From: Shewanella aestuarii
GTDB lineage: Bacteria; Pseudomonadota; Gammaproteobacteria; Enterobacterales; Shewanellaceae
Assembly (NCBI RefSeq): GCF_014647215.1
Contig: NZ_BMOT01000001.1
Location: 1 to 64,000, forward strand
Length of the DNA stretch: 64,000 nt
Direction: 5' to 3'
The notes under the pieces are model-generated. The model was not told where the DNA came from. It did no database searches and worked only from the letters and a program-made list of their open reading frames with translations. How positions within the stretch are numbered: position 1 is the stretch's first letter; each line of letters opens with the position of its first letter. Positions 1-9,106 of the stretch are shown here, piece by piece. The translations under genes and the position numbers were made by a program.

Positions 1-179
<179 letters not shown>

Positions 180-366
180 ACAACCCAGATGGGTTTTACT
201 GAAAATGTTCCCGACATTTTCTAGCACTTCCTCCATCCTTGGAGGTCGTACTGAAGGGAGCACGACTTAGTATTAGAATGAAGCACTTAAATAGTGTAGA
301 GAAACTCAAAGCAATCAGCTTTCTGAATTATTATTTAATGTCGAGTGACGTTAGATAAACCAAATT

Positions 367-405
367 TGTCTGGAAACCATAGAGCTTCATTTCCAGGCGC
401 CTAAT
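367..405 (+). pseudogene. rrf: 5S rRNA gene with internal deletion (remnant)
   Basis: Bases 367-386 match the start of a gammaproteobacterial 5S rRNA (TTGTCTGGAAACCATAGAGC) and bases 387-405 match its end (TCATTTCCAGGCGCC). The roughly 80 bases that should lie between are absent, including the CCGAACTCAGAAGTGAAAC core that is almost invariant in 5S. The two ends still pair as helix I (GTCTGGAAA with TTTCCAGGC). No second 5S copy is seen before the operon terminator, so this operon cannot supply 5S rRNA; other rrn operons presumably do. An assembly collapse is the main alternative. Confidence 0.85.
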
Positions 406-425
406 ACGCTTTAAATAGCAACAGC

Positions 426-458
426 AAGGCCACTCTTAACGAGTGGCCTTTTTGTTTT
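426..458 (+). terminator. rRNA operon terminator
   Basis: A perfect 10-bp stem (AAGGCCACTC / GAGTGGCCTT) with a 5-base loop is followed by a T-rich run. It lies about 20 bases after the 5S remnant, the normal place for an rrn terminator. Confidence 0.92.
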
Positions 459-762
459 GCGAAAAAATATCCTCACGCCTAATCTGAAATCGTGTGGATG
501 ATATGTCCTTGTGAGAGAGTAAGTATTTCTTTCAGCTTTAGAGTGTATCAAGCCTTTTTTAGAATAACGGGAATTTGTTCGTTTTGTATGTTTCGGCATT
601 GCTAATCACCAGTCACTGATCAGCGTTGGGCGATAAGAGTATAAGATGGTATATCTCGTTATTATTACATACCCACTTTATAATTATGGTTATTGTTTGT
701 TACTTATTCATTTATGAGAAATGCGCTTATCATCACGTTTTTTTTGCTACGCTTTAATCTGA
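459..762. other. Intergenic region, no gene seen
   Basis: About 300 bases between the rRNA terminator and the PAS-GGDEF-EAL gene. It is AT-rich with no convincing open frame or strong hairpin. It should contain the promoter of the downstream gene, but no unambiguous -35/-10 pair was identified. Confidence 0.5.
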
Positions 763-3279
763 ATGATTTATACTAATTACCTCTTTATCTCATATGCTGC
801 TTTATATCAAATGACTGTTTCTCAAACTGATGACCGTATTGTTCAATTAGTTAACTCTTGGCATGCGCAGTTCTTGCAGCTTCAGTCTTTAACCAAAGCG
901 CACATTGTAATGTGTTTCAATTATGATATTGAAGTCAATATTCCTCCATTACTTTCTCTGCATACCTTGTCATCTGAACAAACTGAATATTGTTTAAAAT
1001 ATCTATCTATAATGATTAATAACAAAAGTTTATCTGATGATAATGATTTACTTTTGGGTGAATCACTCAAATTTACTCACTTTGAAATTCTAGAACATCC
1101 AAACAATGCTATTGAACATGACTTTGCGATACTTGCAACCAATGATAATTCAGAATCTAATCTTGCTTTGTTTAACTTGTTAGTTAATCAATTGAAAACG
1201 GACTTATCAAAGATCCTTTTTACTAAAAATCATAAATCTTCCAATATTACCATCTCAGATTTAATGAATTCATTTGAAGAAATATTTTGGATTAAAGACA
1301 CTCAAGGAAGATATATTTACGCAAATCAAAGTGCTGAAAAAGCTTGGCATAAATCTAACCATCAAGTTATAGGTAAAACAGATCATCAACTTTATAACAA
1401 TGAAGTTGCTGATTTATTTATTGATGGGGATAGTAAAGCCATTCAGGCGGGAAGAAGTGTTATTGTTGCCGAGTGTGAAGATTTTGATTTATCTAGCAAC
1501 AAAGCTTGGTTAGAAACTCTCAAGTCGCCAATATATCACCAAGGCGAACTTGCCGGTGTTCTCGGTTTTACTCGTGACATTGCTAAGCATAAAGCGGCAG
1601 AGCAGCAATTGATGCTGGCTGCCTGTGTATTCGAAAATGCAGTAGAGGGAGTTCTTGTTACTGATAAAAATGGAGTTATTTGTGACGTTAACCAAGCATT
1701 TACACAAATTACAGGTTATGAGTTAAGCGAGGTCTTAGGTAAAAAACCGAGTGTGTTAAGTTCTGGGCGCCATACTAAGCAGTTTTTTTCAAAAATGTGG
1801 AATACCCTTTTAGTCAATGGCAAATGGCATGGTGAGATTTGGAATCGTCGTAAGAATGGCACTGTATTTCCTCAAACTATTACACTCAGTGCCGTTTATG
1901 ATGAAGATAATTGTGTTAAGTTTTTTGTGGGTGTATTTGCAGATATTTCATTATTGAAGCAAACAGAAGAAAAGCTTAAGAATCTGGCTTATGTCGATCC
2001 GCTTACTGGTTTACCTAACAGAATGCGATTTGTTTCCTATCTAGAACAGGAAATTAGCCATGCTTTACGGGGTAAGAAACAATTAGCAATTTTGTGTATT
2101 GATATTGATTTATTTAAACATATTAATGAGAGTTTAGGGCATTTAGCGGGTGATGAAATAATTGTCGAGCTGAGTAAAAGATTGTCATATGCATTATCTG
2201 AGTTTGATGTGTTAGCACGTCTTGGAAGTGACGAATTTGTTGTGCTTTTACCTTCAATTACAGGTACTGAATCAGTTTTTTCCAGCATTAGTAATTTAAG
2301 AAGGGTATTTGAACGGCCATTTATTATTGACAATGCTCAACCAATCAGGCTGACAGCTAGTATTGGGGTCTCTCTTTACCCTAATGATGGTCTTGATGCT
2401 GACGCATTATTACGAAATGTCGACGCGGCGATGCATAAAGCAAAATCCCAAGGACGAAATGGCTATGCTTTTTATACCGAGGGGATGACAGCGGAAGCCG
2501 CAGAACAATTAAAACTTCAATCTGCTTTACATCAAGCCATTATCAATAATGATTTTTACCTTGTTTACCAACCGAAAATACATCTTGCATCAGGTGAAGC
2601 AAACGGTTTTGAAGCATTAATACGCTGGTATGATCCTAAACTTGGTCAAATATCTCCGGCAGATTTCATTCCATTAGCAGAAAAGATCGGTTTGATAAAT
2701 GATATTGGTTTATGGGTACTTCAAACGGCCTGCACTCAGGGAGTTAATTGGTTAACTCAAGGGCTCCAATTCAGCCGGATATCTGTTAATGTTGCCACTT
2801 TACAGCTTCAAAGAAATGATTTTGTAGATAAGGTTAGGGAGATACTGTTAACCACTGGTTTACCGGCCAAGCACCTTGATATTGAAGTGACAGAGTCTTG
2901 TATGATGAATAATCAAGCTGCTGTCATTAAGGATTTAAAACAGTTATCTGCAATGGGGATTTCAATTAGTATTGATGATTTTGGTACTGGCTATTCATCG
3001 TTAAATTATTTGAAGAAACTGCCATTAGATACATTAAAAATTGACCAGTCTTTTGTTAAAAACATTCCCTTTGATTCCAACAATTGTGCGATTGCCAAGG
3101 CTGTTATTGCATTAGGTCATGCATTGAATTTACAGGTCGTTGCTGAAGGTGTAGAAACTCAACAACAAGCTGACTTTTTATTGCTAAATGAATGCGATTT
3201 CGCTCAAGGCTATCTGTACAGCAAACCGCAATTAGCAGCAGAGCTTAGCGCGTTTCTTATACCCAAAAGCGCTAATTAA
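763..3279 (+). CDS. PAS-PAS-GGDEF-EAL cyclic-di-GMP signalling protein
   Basis: Protein of 838 residues. After an unassigned N-terminal region (about 1-165) come a first PAS domain (about 166-275), a second PAS with its C-terminal motif (about 285-400), a GGDEF domain (about 406-570) and an EAL domain (about 585-830). The cyclase signature reads GSDEF (about 488-492) rather than GGDEF, so cyclase activity is uncertain. The EAL domain looks catalytically complete: EALIRW (from about 617), DIEVTES, IDDFGTGYSS, and VVAEGVET near the C terminus. It is therefore probably a c-di-GMP phosphodiesterase whose degenerate GGDEF may bind GTP as a sensor. There are no membrane segments, so it is likely cytoplasmic. 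No clear ribosome binding site precedes base 763; an in-frame ATG at 811 is an equally plausible start. Confidence 0.95.
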   Translation: MIYTNYLFISYAALYQMTVSQTDDRIVQLVNSWHAQFLQLQSLTKAHIVMCFNYDIEVNIPPLLSLHTLSSEQTEYCLKYLSIMINNKSLSDDNDLLLGESLKFTHFEILEHPNNAIEHDFAILATNDNSESNLALFNLLVNQLKTDLSKILFTKNHKSSNITISDLMNSFEEIFWIKDTQGRYIYANQSAEKAWHKSNHQVIGKTDHQLYNNEVADLFIDGDSKAIQAGRSVIVAECEDFDLSSNKAWLETLKSPIYHQGELAGVLGFTRDIAKHKAAEQQLMLAACVFENAVEGVLVTDKNGVICDVNQAFTQITGYELSEVLGKKPSVLSSGRHTKQFFSKMWNTLLVNGKWHGEIWNRRKNGTVFPQTITLSAVYDEDNCVKFFVGVFADISLLKQTEEKLKNLAYVDPLTGLPNRMRFVSYLEQEISHALRGKKQLAILCIDIDLFKHINESLGHLAGDEIIVELSKRLSYALSEFDVLARLGSDEFVVLLPSITGTESVFSSISNLRRVFERPFIIDNAQPIRLTASIGVSLYPNDGLDADALLRNVDAAMHKAKSQGRNGYAFYTEGMTAEAAEQLKLQSALHQAIINNDFYLVYQPKIHLASGEANGFEALIRWYDPKLGQISPADFIPLAEKIGLINDIGLWVLQTACTQGVNWLTQGLQFSRISVNVATLQLQRNDFVDKVREILLTTGLPAKHLDIEVTESCMMNNQAAVIKDLKQLSAMGISISIDDFGTGYSSLNYLKKLPLDTLKIDQSFVKNIPFDSNNCAIAKAVIALGHALNLQVVAEGVETQQQADFLLLNECDFAQGYLYSKPQLAAELSAFLIPKSAN

Positions 3280-3481
3280 ATCTTGGTTTTAATTTCAGCC
3301 TCAAAAGTATCTCTTTCGGGATTATGATTTCATTCTATTTTCACTATCGTTTGTAGCGATAAGCTTTTATGCTCGCTCATAGACGCAGTTTTGTTTAGAA
3401 TGTTGATCTTATCTCATTGGCCATATGCTAATTGAGAGTAAATAACACTGAGGTGGACTGTTTTTCTACCTAGGAGCTTTA

Positions 3482-4354
3482 ATGCAACTGTTTGTAAAAG
3501 ATTTAACTGTAATCGATTTTTCTTATCTGTGCCCCATTCGCGGTATGGTTGGAGAGAGCTGGATTGTCGATGTTTTGCTTGATGGTGGTTTAGACGAGCA
3601 AAATATGGTGCTGGATTTTTCTAAAGTAAAAAAAACCATCAAAAATACCATTGATGATGTTGCGGATCACCGTCTATTGGTCCCCACTGCGTGTAGCCAG
3701 GTAAGATGGCAACAACAAGGGGATAGAGTATGGATGGATTTTGCTAGCCAAAAGGGTGACATCCATTTAGCCTGTCCATCGCAAGCGTTTGCCTTGATCC
3801 CTACAGAAGTAATTGATTTTGAGAGTGTTAATGATTTCCTGCAAAAGGCGTTACGTGAAGTATTACCTGAAAATGTACAAGGTATTAGCTTAACATTACG
3901 TAATGAAGTACTGAGTACTCCTTATTATCACTATAGCCACGGTTTACGTAAGCATGATGGAAACTGTCAGCGTATCGCCCATGGTCATCGCAGCCCTGTG
4001 ACAATATTTGAAAATGGTATTGCTGAGCCCAAATGGGATGAATATTGGGCCAATCGTTGGCGTGATGCTTATTTAGGAACAGAGGAGGATTTAGTCTCTG
4101 TTATGGAACTACAATTATCCAAGCAATCCAATATTAACGATGATACCCATTACGGATTTCATTATGTTGCTCCACAGGGTGATTTCCAGTTAGCTATGCC
4201 AAAAGCGTGTTGCGATATTATTCCCCATGACACAACAGTGGAACTGCTTGCCGAATACATGGCTATGACGTTGGCCGCTAAAGTACCAGAAAGTCATTTT
4301 AAAGTGATTGCCTATGAAGGTATAGGCAAAGGCGCAATCGCGGTTAGAGGCTAA
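3482..4354 (+). CDS. QueD-like protein with two tandem T-fold (PTPS) halves
   Basis: Protein of 290 residues with the 6-pyruvoyl-tetrahydropterin synthase / 6-carboxytetrahydropterin synthase fold duplicated. The two halves carry complementary parts of the family signature. The N-terminal half has the later motifs (VLDFSKVKK, then DDVADHRLL) but reads CPIRGMVGESW where the zinc-binding HGH should be. The C-terminal half has the early zinc motif (YSHGL, then CQRIAHGH, about residues 151-169) but lacks the DF...DH part. The family acts on 7,8-dihydroneopterin triphosphate in queuosine or pterin synthesis; the substrate of this two-domain version is not shown by sequence. A good AGGAG lies 8 bases before the ATG. 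The M23 peptidase gene follows after about 10 bases, suggesting co-transcription. Confidence 0.85.
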   Translation: MQLFVKDLTVIDFSYLCPIRGMVGESWIVDVLLDGGLDEQNMVLDFSKVKKTIKNTIDDVADHRLLVPTACSQVRWQQQGDRVWMDFASQKGDIHLACPSQAFALIPTEVIDFESVNDFLQKALREVLPENVQGISLTLRNEVLSTPYYHYSHGLRKHDGNCQRIAHGHRSPVTIFENGIAEPKWDEYWANRWRDAYLGTEEDLVSVMELQLSKQSNINDDTHYGFHYVAPQGDFQLAMPKACCDIIPHDTTVELLAEYMAMTLAAKVPESHFKVIAYEGIGKGAIAVRG

Positions 4355-4364
4355 AGGGATTTCT

Positions 4365-5216
4365 TTGAATATGAAATTTTATGCTGTTATTTTTACCACT
4401 TTAATCGGTTTATTGGCTTTTTCAGCCAGAGCAGAAATTACCTTTGACGGTAAATTTGAGCAAGGTGCTTTAGTCAGAGGAATTGTGCCTGTCGGGAGTC
4501 TGATTAAGCTTAATGGCGAGCCAGTAAAAGTGACCGCCAAAGGGCAGTTTGCTATTGGTTTTGACCGTGATGCCAAAGCTGAACAAATGATTGAAATTGT
4601 TTACCCCACAGGGCTAACCGAGCTAAAGCCGCTTAATGTTGCTGCCAGAGAATACAAAATCGATCGCGTAACTGGTATTAGCACTAAAATTATGAAACCT
4701 GATCCTGTGGCGCAAAAGCGTGCTGCTGAAGATGCTAAGCAAGCCCGCGCCGCTCGAAGTACTTTTATTGAAAATGATGCCTTTATGCAGGAGTTTATTT
4801 GGCCTGTAACGGGGCGTATTTCTGGCGTATACGGAAGTCAGCGCGTTTACAACGATGTACCAGGTAATCCTCATTTTGGTGTTGATGTTGCTAGACCTAC
4901 TGGCACCGTTGTTGTTGCGCCAGCTGATGGCGTGATCACCTTAGCCGTTGCAGATATGTTTTACTCTGGCGGCACCTTGATTATTGATCATGGTTATGGG
5001 GTCAGCTCGACCTTTTTACATCTAAGTAAATTGTATCCGAAAGTAGGGGACAAGGTTATTCAAGGTCAGAAAGTGGCTGAAGTGGGGGCGACGGGTCGAG
5101 TGACTGGACCTCATTTAGATTGGCGCTTGAACTGGTTTCATATGCGTTTAGATCCTGTTTCGATTGTACCGACAATGTCTAGCGTCTTGGCAGCAGAAAA
5201 AGCGGCTAACAAATAG
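4365..5216 (+). CDS. M23 family metallopeptidase, secreted
   Basis: Protein of 283 residues with an N-terminal signal peptide (hydrophobic stretch ending ...FSARA, about residue 24). It has an N-terminal beta domain, an Ala/Lys-rich linker (about 115-135) and a C-terminal LytM/M23 domain. The zinc ligands are visible as HFGVD (His about 170, Asp about 174) and the GPHLDW motif (His about 250); the catalytic His lies in TFLHL. The family cleaves peptidoglycan cross-links or serves as a divisome activator in the periplasm. The start is either TTG at 4365, which sits best with AAAGGGA at 4353-4359, or the in-frame ATG at 4371. It is probably in an operon with the preceding gene. Confidence 0.93.
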   Translation: MNMKFYAVIFTTLIGLLAFSARAEITFDGKFEQGALVRGIVPVGSLIKLNGEPVKVTAKGQFAIGFDRDAKAEQMIEIVYPTGLTELKPLNVAAREYKIDRVTGISTKIMKPDPVAQKRAAEDAKQARAARSTFIENDAFMQEFIWPVTGRISGVYGSQRVYNDVPGNPHFGVDVARPTGTVVVAPADGVITLAVADMFYSGGTLIIDHGYGVSSTFLHLSKLYPKVGDKVIQGQKVAEVGATGRVTGPHLDWRLNWFHMRLDPVSIVPTMSSVLAAEKAANK

Positions 5217-5239
5217 CTTATATTGGATAGGTCTTATCA

Positions 5240-5277
5240 AATAAAAAGGAGAACATCTAAGTTCTCCTTTTTATTTG
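5240..5277. terminator. Bidirectional terminator
   Basis: A long stem (AAATAAAAAGGAGAAC / GTTCTCCTTTTTATTT) with a 6-base loop lies between the convergent M23 peptidase and yecM genes. T-runs are present on both strands, so it can serve both. Confidence 0.9.
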
Positions 5278-5299
5278 GGTTCTATATTGATTTTATGAT

Positions 5300-5872
5300 C
5301 TAGCAAGTGGTTGCTGTTTGCTCACTGTCGATAATTTTTTGGATACCATGCGGATGCACTTTAACGCAGATCCCATTCGCCTTGAAGGCAATGGTAGGAT
5401 TGGCTAAACGTTCATTATCACCTTTTGGTGAGCTTTGTTTGACCTTAATCGCTGTTTTACCCGCAATTACTTGTGCAAGTTGCGGTAACTTGGTAATTAA
5501 TTCGTTGGCTAATTCAGCACAGGTTTTGGCATTCGATGGCAATACTAATTCGACATGTTCCCAACCTTCAATTGGGTAGGTTTTATCCGAGGGGAAAGGC
5601 AGTTCAACACATTCAATCGGTGTGGTACCCAACATTAATGGTCTAGTTAATTTGATGATTAGAATCGGACGACCATTAATCATATTATTAGAAATAATCT
5701 CACCGTGTTGGCTGAATTCATCTGCTAATAATTGTGCGCTTTGCATATCGTTTACCCGTAGTGCGCTATGATCGCAATCCAGTGCGAGATCATCTAAACC
5801 AAGTTGTTTGATAAAAGCTTGGATTTGCAAACTAAAATTCGGCCAAGTTTGTTGTAATACGTGGTAATTCAT
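5300..5872 (-). CDS. yecM: VOC-superfamily protein YecM
   Basis: Protein of 190 residues resembling E. coli YecM (188 residues), a member of the vicinal oxygen chelate / glyoxalase-like fold of unknown substrate. Recognisable segments include DHSALRVND, GWEHVELVLP and the C-terminal CVKVHPHGIQKII. Putative metal ligands are His and Glu in DHSALR and EHVE. The start is placed at the ATG giving MNYHVLQQ, preceded by GGACTC; a longer in-frame extension to 5923 has no supporting homology. It lies 41 bases downstream of the L,D-transpeptidase gene on the same strand. Confidence 0.88.
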   Translation of the reverse strand: MNYHVLQQTWPNFSLQIQAFIKQLGLDDLALDCDHSALRVNDMQSAQLLADEFSQHGEIISNNMINGRPILIIKLTRPLMLGTTPIECVELPFPSDKTYPIEGWEHVELVLPSNAKTCAELANELITKLPQLAQVIAGKTAIKVKQSSPKGDNERLANPTIAFKANGICVKVHPHGIQKIIDSEQTATTC

Positions 5873-5913
5873 AAAGAGTCCATTGGTTTGTTGCGCCCTA
5901 TATGATCTGTTAT

Positions 5914-6417
5914 TTAAGGCCAAATTTCGATAGGTGTACCTTCATCTATCATGCGCCACAATTCATCCATTTCTTTATTGGTGACCGCGATGCAACCGTT
6001 GGTCCAGTTGTATTTTTGAGCTTCTTCTGGTGATAAAGATGAGCGCGGATTTTGCCCGTGGATCATAATCATTCCACCAGGGCTGATACCTAATGCTTGT
6101 GCGCGTAATTTGTCTTCATCATTAGGATAAGAGATATGTATTGAGCGGTAAAATGCACTGTCTGATTTTTTGTAATCAAGCACATATCGACCTTGCGGCG
6201 TACGTTGGTCGCCTTCTTTTAGTTTGTGACCTTTAGGTGCATCTCCCATGGCGATGACATAGGTTTTGATCACTTTTCCATCACGCATCACTGACATGCG
6301 TGATTCTGATTTATTCACCACAACTAAATCCACTTTAGCATGGGGCTGAGCAGACGAAGCACTCGCGGTAAAAGGGCATACAATGCTGAGGATGAAAAAC
6401 CAATAACGCAAGTGCAT
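5914..6417 (-). CDS. L,D-transpeptidase (YkuD) family protein, periplasmic
   Basis: Protein of 167 residues with a signal peptide (ending ...TASASS, about residue 22) and a YkuD catalytic domain. The catalytic signature is HGQ followed about 25 residues later by WTNGCIAV, where the Cys is the nucleophile. The last conserved position is Ala rather than the usual Arg (family SxGCxR), as in the YafK/Shewanella subgroup. Such enzymes form 3-3 peptidoglycan cross-links or attach or detach Braun lipoprotein; this short version has no LysM or PG-binding domain. A good GGAG precedes the ATG. Confidence 0.9.
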   Translation of the reverse strand: MHLRYWFFILSIVCPFTASASSAQPHAKVDLVVVNKSESRMSVMRDGKVIKTYVIAMGDAPKGHKLKEGDQRTPQGRYVLDYKKSDSAFYRSIHISYPNDEDKLRAQALGISPGGMIMIHGQNPRSSLSPEEAQKYNWTNGCIAVTNKEMDELWRMIDEGTPIEIWP

Positions 6418-6571
6418 GATATCTCCGTATAATGAATTTTATTATATTTTTAGGTTTGCCATTTAGAGGTTTGCTTAATCTAATGCGCAATTTGAAATGA
6501 TTTTAACGTCATCCGTTTGTAAATGGTATGGTTAAGTTAAATATCTTTTTAGGGATTTGAGTTAATAGGAT

Positions 6572-7420
6572 ATGAACGAAAAAAACATCGAAGAGTCGCC
6601 TTTAAAACAGCGGTTACGCAGCATCATTTTTGGTACTGACACTCCAGAGGGTAAAGCATTTGATATTGCGTTACTGGTCTCCATTGTTGCCAGTATTTTA
6701 TTGATTTGTTTGGATACAATCGATAGTTTACATAACAACTACGGCGAGCTATTTCTCATTGGCGAGTGGATGTTTACCATCATATTTACCCTTGAATATG
6801 TTCTGCGTTTGTACTGCTCACAAAATCGTTTCCATTACGCCCGTAGTTTTTTTGGTGTTGTCGACCTGCTGTCAATTATACCTACCTATCTTGCCTTAAT
6901 CTTCCCCGCGGCCAATTTTGCTCTAGCTATTAGAGTATTACGGTTATTTAGGGTCTTTAGAGTATTAAAGCTTTTGCGATTTCTTGCCGACGGTAATCTA
7001 CTTTTAAAAGCCATGCTGCAATCAAGTCGCAAAGTGTTTATGTTTTTCTTTTCAGTTAGTTTGATCATTTTGGTATTGAGCGTAGTAATGTATGTCATTG
7101 AAGGGCCTAATAACGGGTTTAGTTCGATCCCTAAATCCATGTATTGGACTATCGTGACAATTACCACGGTGGGATATGGCGATATCACGCCACAAACACC
7201 TTTAGGGCAAGCGATAGCTGCGCTGACTATGTTAATCGGGTACTCCATTATAGCCATTCCCACGGGGATCTTAACGGCTGAAATTTCGCATGAAATGGTT
7301 AAAGTACGTGACTTAAGAAAATGCAGTAATTGTGGCAAGAAGGGCCATGATAATGATGCACAATTCTGTAATCACTGTGGTAGTGATTTAGAAACCCTTG
7401 ATTCTTTAACCAACCCATAA
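6572..7420 (+). CDS. Voltage-gated potassium channel with C-terminal zinc ribbon
   Basis: Protein of 282 residues. Five or six membrane segments are followed by the pore helix and the selectivity filter TVGYGD (about 198-203). The S4 segment carries regularly spaced arginines (IRVLRLFRVFRVLKLLRF, about 120-140), so the channel should sense voltage. After S6 the protein ends in a short cytoplasmic tail with CSNCGKKG and CNHCGSDL, four cysteines that form a rubredoxin-like zinc ribbon. The family moves potassium across the inner membrane. The gene stands alone with its own AGGAT ribosome binding site. Confidence 0.94.
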   Translation: MNEKNIEESPLKQRLRSIIFGTDTPEGKAFDIALLVSIVASILLICLDTIDSLHNNYGELFLIGEWMFTIIFTLEYVLRLYCSQNRFHYARSFFGVVDLLSIIPTYLALIFPAANFALAIRVLRLFRVFRVLKLLRFLADGNLLLKAMLQSSRKVFMFFFSVSLIILVLSVVMYVIEGPNNGFSSIPKSMYWTIVTITTVGYGDITPQTPLGQAIAALTMLIGYSIIAIPTGILTAEISHEMVKVRDLRKCSNCGKKGHDNDAQFCNHCGSDLETLDSLTNP

Positions 7421-7471
7421 GGTGTGTCGGTTTTAATCGGTTACTTTATCTTATTTATTTAAAGGATATTC

Positions 7472-8980
7472 ATGACAACAGCCAAGTTTGTTGAAGGCTC
7501 GATTTTACGCCATATATTAGTCATGAGTTCGACTGCTGCTGTGGGTATATCTGCTCTGTTTGTCGTCGATCTATTAGATATCTTCTTTTTAAGTTTATTA
7601 GGTGAACACGAACTCACCGCCGCGGTTGGCTATGCTGGCACGATTTCTTTTTTTACCACTTCTATTGGCATTGGTTTGTCTATAGCCCTTGGCGCATTGG
7701 TGTCACGGGCGGTTGGTGCTAAAAATAGCATTCAAGCCAAACGCCTGTTTTTAAATTGTGCCGTTGTAACTTTTATTGTAAGTGTGTTTGTTGCCTTATT
7801 GGTGTTCTGTTTTATTCCTGAGTTACTTGCTTTGGTAGGTGCTGCTGGCTATACAGCTGAGCTGGCTCAAAGTTATTTATATATCTTGGTGCCGTCACTT
7901 CCAGTAATTTGTCTTGCGATGGCATTAGGCGGCGCGTTGAGAGCCGTTGGTGATGCCAAGCTGTCGATGATGTCGACCTTAGCCGGTGGTGGCGTTAACG
8001 CGGTATTGGATCCCATTTTTATTTTTATGTTTACTATGGGTATTGAAGGCGCTGCAACAGCATCTGTGCTCGCGCGTTTTGCGGTGTTGTTTATTGCAGG
8101 ACACGGCGCCGTAGTTAAACATCAACTTGTGGGCAAGTTCAGTTTTGACGAGTTCAAGCAAGATTTGCCGACCATTTTTGCTATAGCCGCTCCAGCCATG
8201 TTGACCAACATCGCCACACCAATTGGTAATGCTGTGGTAACCCGAGCCATTGCTGATTTTGGTGACAGTTATGTAGCTGGCTGGGCAGTGTTAGGCCGAT
8301 TAATCCCAGTTAGCTTTGGGATGATATTTGCCTTGTCGGGCGCTGTCGGGCCTATAGTTGGGCAGAATTTTGGTGCCAACGAATATGACCGCGTGAAACA
8401 AAGCCTAAATAAAGCCATTCAATTTTGCGTTATATACGTGCTGAGTGTCTCGCTGATTTTATTTTTAATGCGACATCAAATTGTCAGTGCTTTTGATATG
8501 ACGGGGGATGCTGCTGAAGTCGTATTGTTCTTCTGTCAGTACATTGCGGTGTTTTTTATTTTCTCCGGTATGCTTTTTGTTGCCAATGCGTCATTTAATA
8601 ACTTAGGAAAAGCCAAATATTCAACATTTTTCAATGTGGGCAAAGCCACTTTAGGGACAATCCCATTTGTTTATTTTGGTGCGCAGTGGGGCCAGGTTTA
8701 TGGGGTACTTATTGGTCAAGTTATTGGGGCTATCATTTTTGGCATAGCCGGGGTTTTTGTTGCTTATCGACTTGTGGATAAACTCTCGCATACTGCTAAA
8801 GCCGAGTTGTCGGCACAGGTATTTACACAGCAAGATGAGGCACAGCTCCATAATATCGCTACCTCTTCGCCTTTATCTTCAGCTTGTGCGCAAATAGCTC
8901 AGTTGGATGACGAGCCTTTATGTAAACAAATTGCTGAGGCAGATACAACATCAAAGACACCCTCACAAAATATGTCGTAG
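7472..8980 (+). CDS. MATE family efflux transporter
   Basis: Protein of 502 residues with twelve predicted membrane helices in two MATE repeats and a soluble C-terminal tail of about 60 residues rich in Gln, Ser and Thr. The first helix region (ILRHILVMSSTAAVGISALF) and the GAxRAxGD-type motif (GGALRAVGDAK, about 155) are typical. The family exports organic cations or drugs using Na+ or H+; the substrate cannot be told. AAAGGATATTC precedes the ATG. The tail is longer than in most relatives. Confidence 0.93.
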   Translation: MTTAKFVEGSILRHILVMSSTAAVGISALFVVDLLDIFFLSLLGEHELTAAVGYAGTISFFTTSIGIGLSIALGALVSRAVGAKNSIQAKRLFLNCAVVTFIVSVFVALLVFCFIPELLALVGAAGYTAELAQSYLYILVPSLPVICLAMALGGALRAVGDAKLSMMSTLAGGGVNAVLDPIFIFMFTMGIEGAATASVLARFAVLFIAGHGAVVKHQLVGKFSFDEFKQDLPTIFAIAAPAMLTNIATPIGNAVVTRAIADFGDSYVAGWAVLGRLIPVSFGMIFALSGAVGPIVGQNFGANEYDRVKQSLNKAIQFCVIYVLSVSLILFLMRHQIVSAFDMTGDAAEVVLFFCQYIAVFFIFSGMLFVANASFNNLGKAKYSTFFNVGKATLGTIPFVYFGAQWGQVYGVLIGQVIGAIIFGIAGVFVAYRLVDKLSHTAKAELSAQVFTQQDEAQLHNIATSSPLSSACAQIAQLDDEPLCKQIAEADTTSKTPSQNMS

Positions 8981-9037
8981 CAAGTTGAATTAGCAAGTTT
9001 AATTAGAAAAATGATATCTGTTGAAGTAAAACACATT

Positions 9038-9069
9038 AAAAAGCCCATCTTAAGTAAGATAGGCTTTTT
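9038..9069. terminator. Bidirectional terminator
   Basis: Stem TAAAAAGCCCATCTTA / TAAGATAGGCTTTTTA, nearly perfect with one bulge, sits between the convergent MATE and pepE genes and has T-runs on both strands. Confidence 0.85.
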
Positions 9070-9106
9070 AGTTAAAACGACTTTTATAATATTGTGATAA
9101 TTTGCT

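Noticed and set aside
411..599. 62-codon minus-strand frame at the rRNA terminator
   Set aside because: It runs through the rrn terminator, has no ribosome binding site and a basic, low-complexity product.
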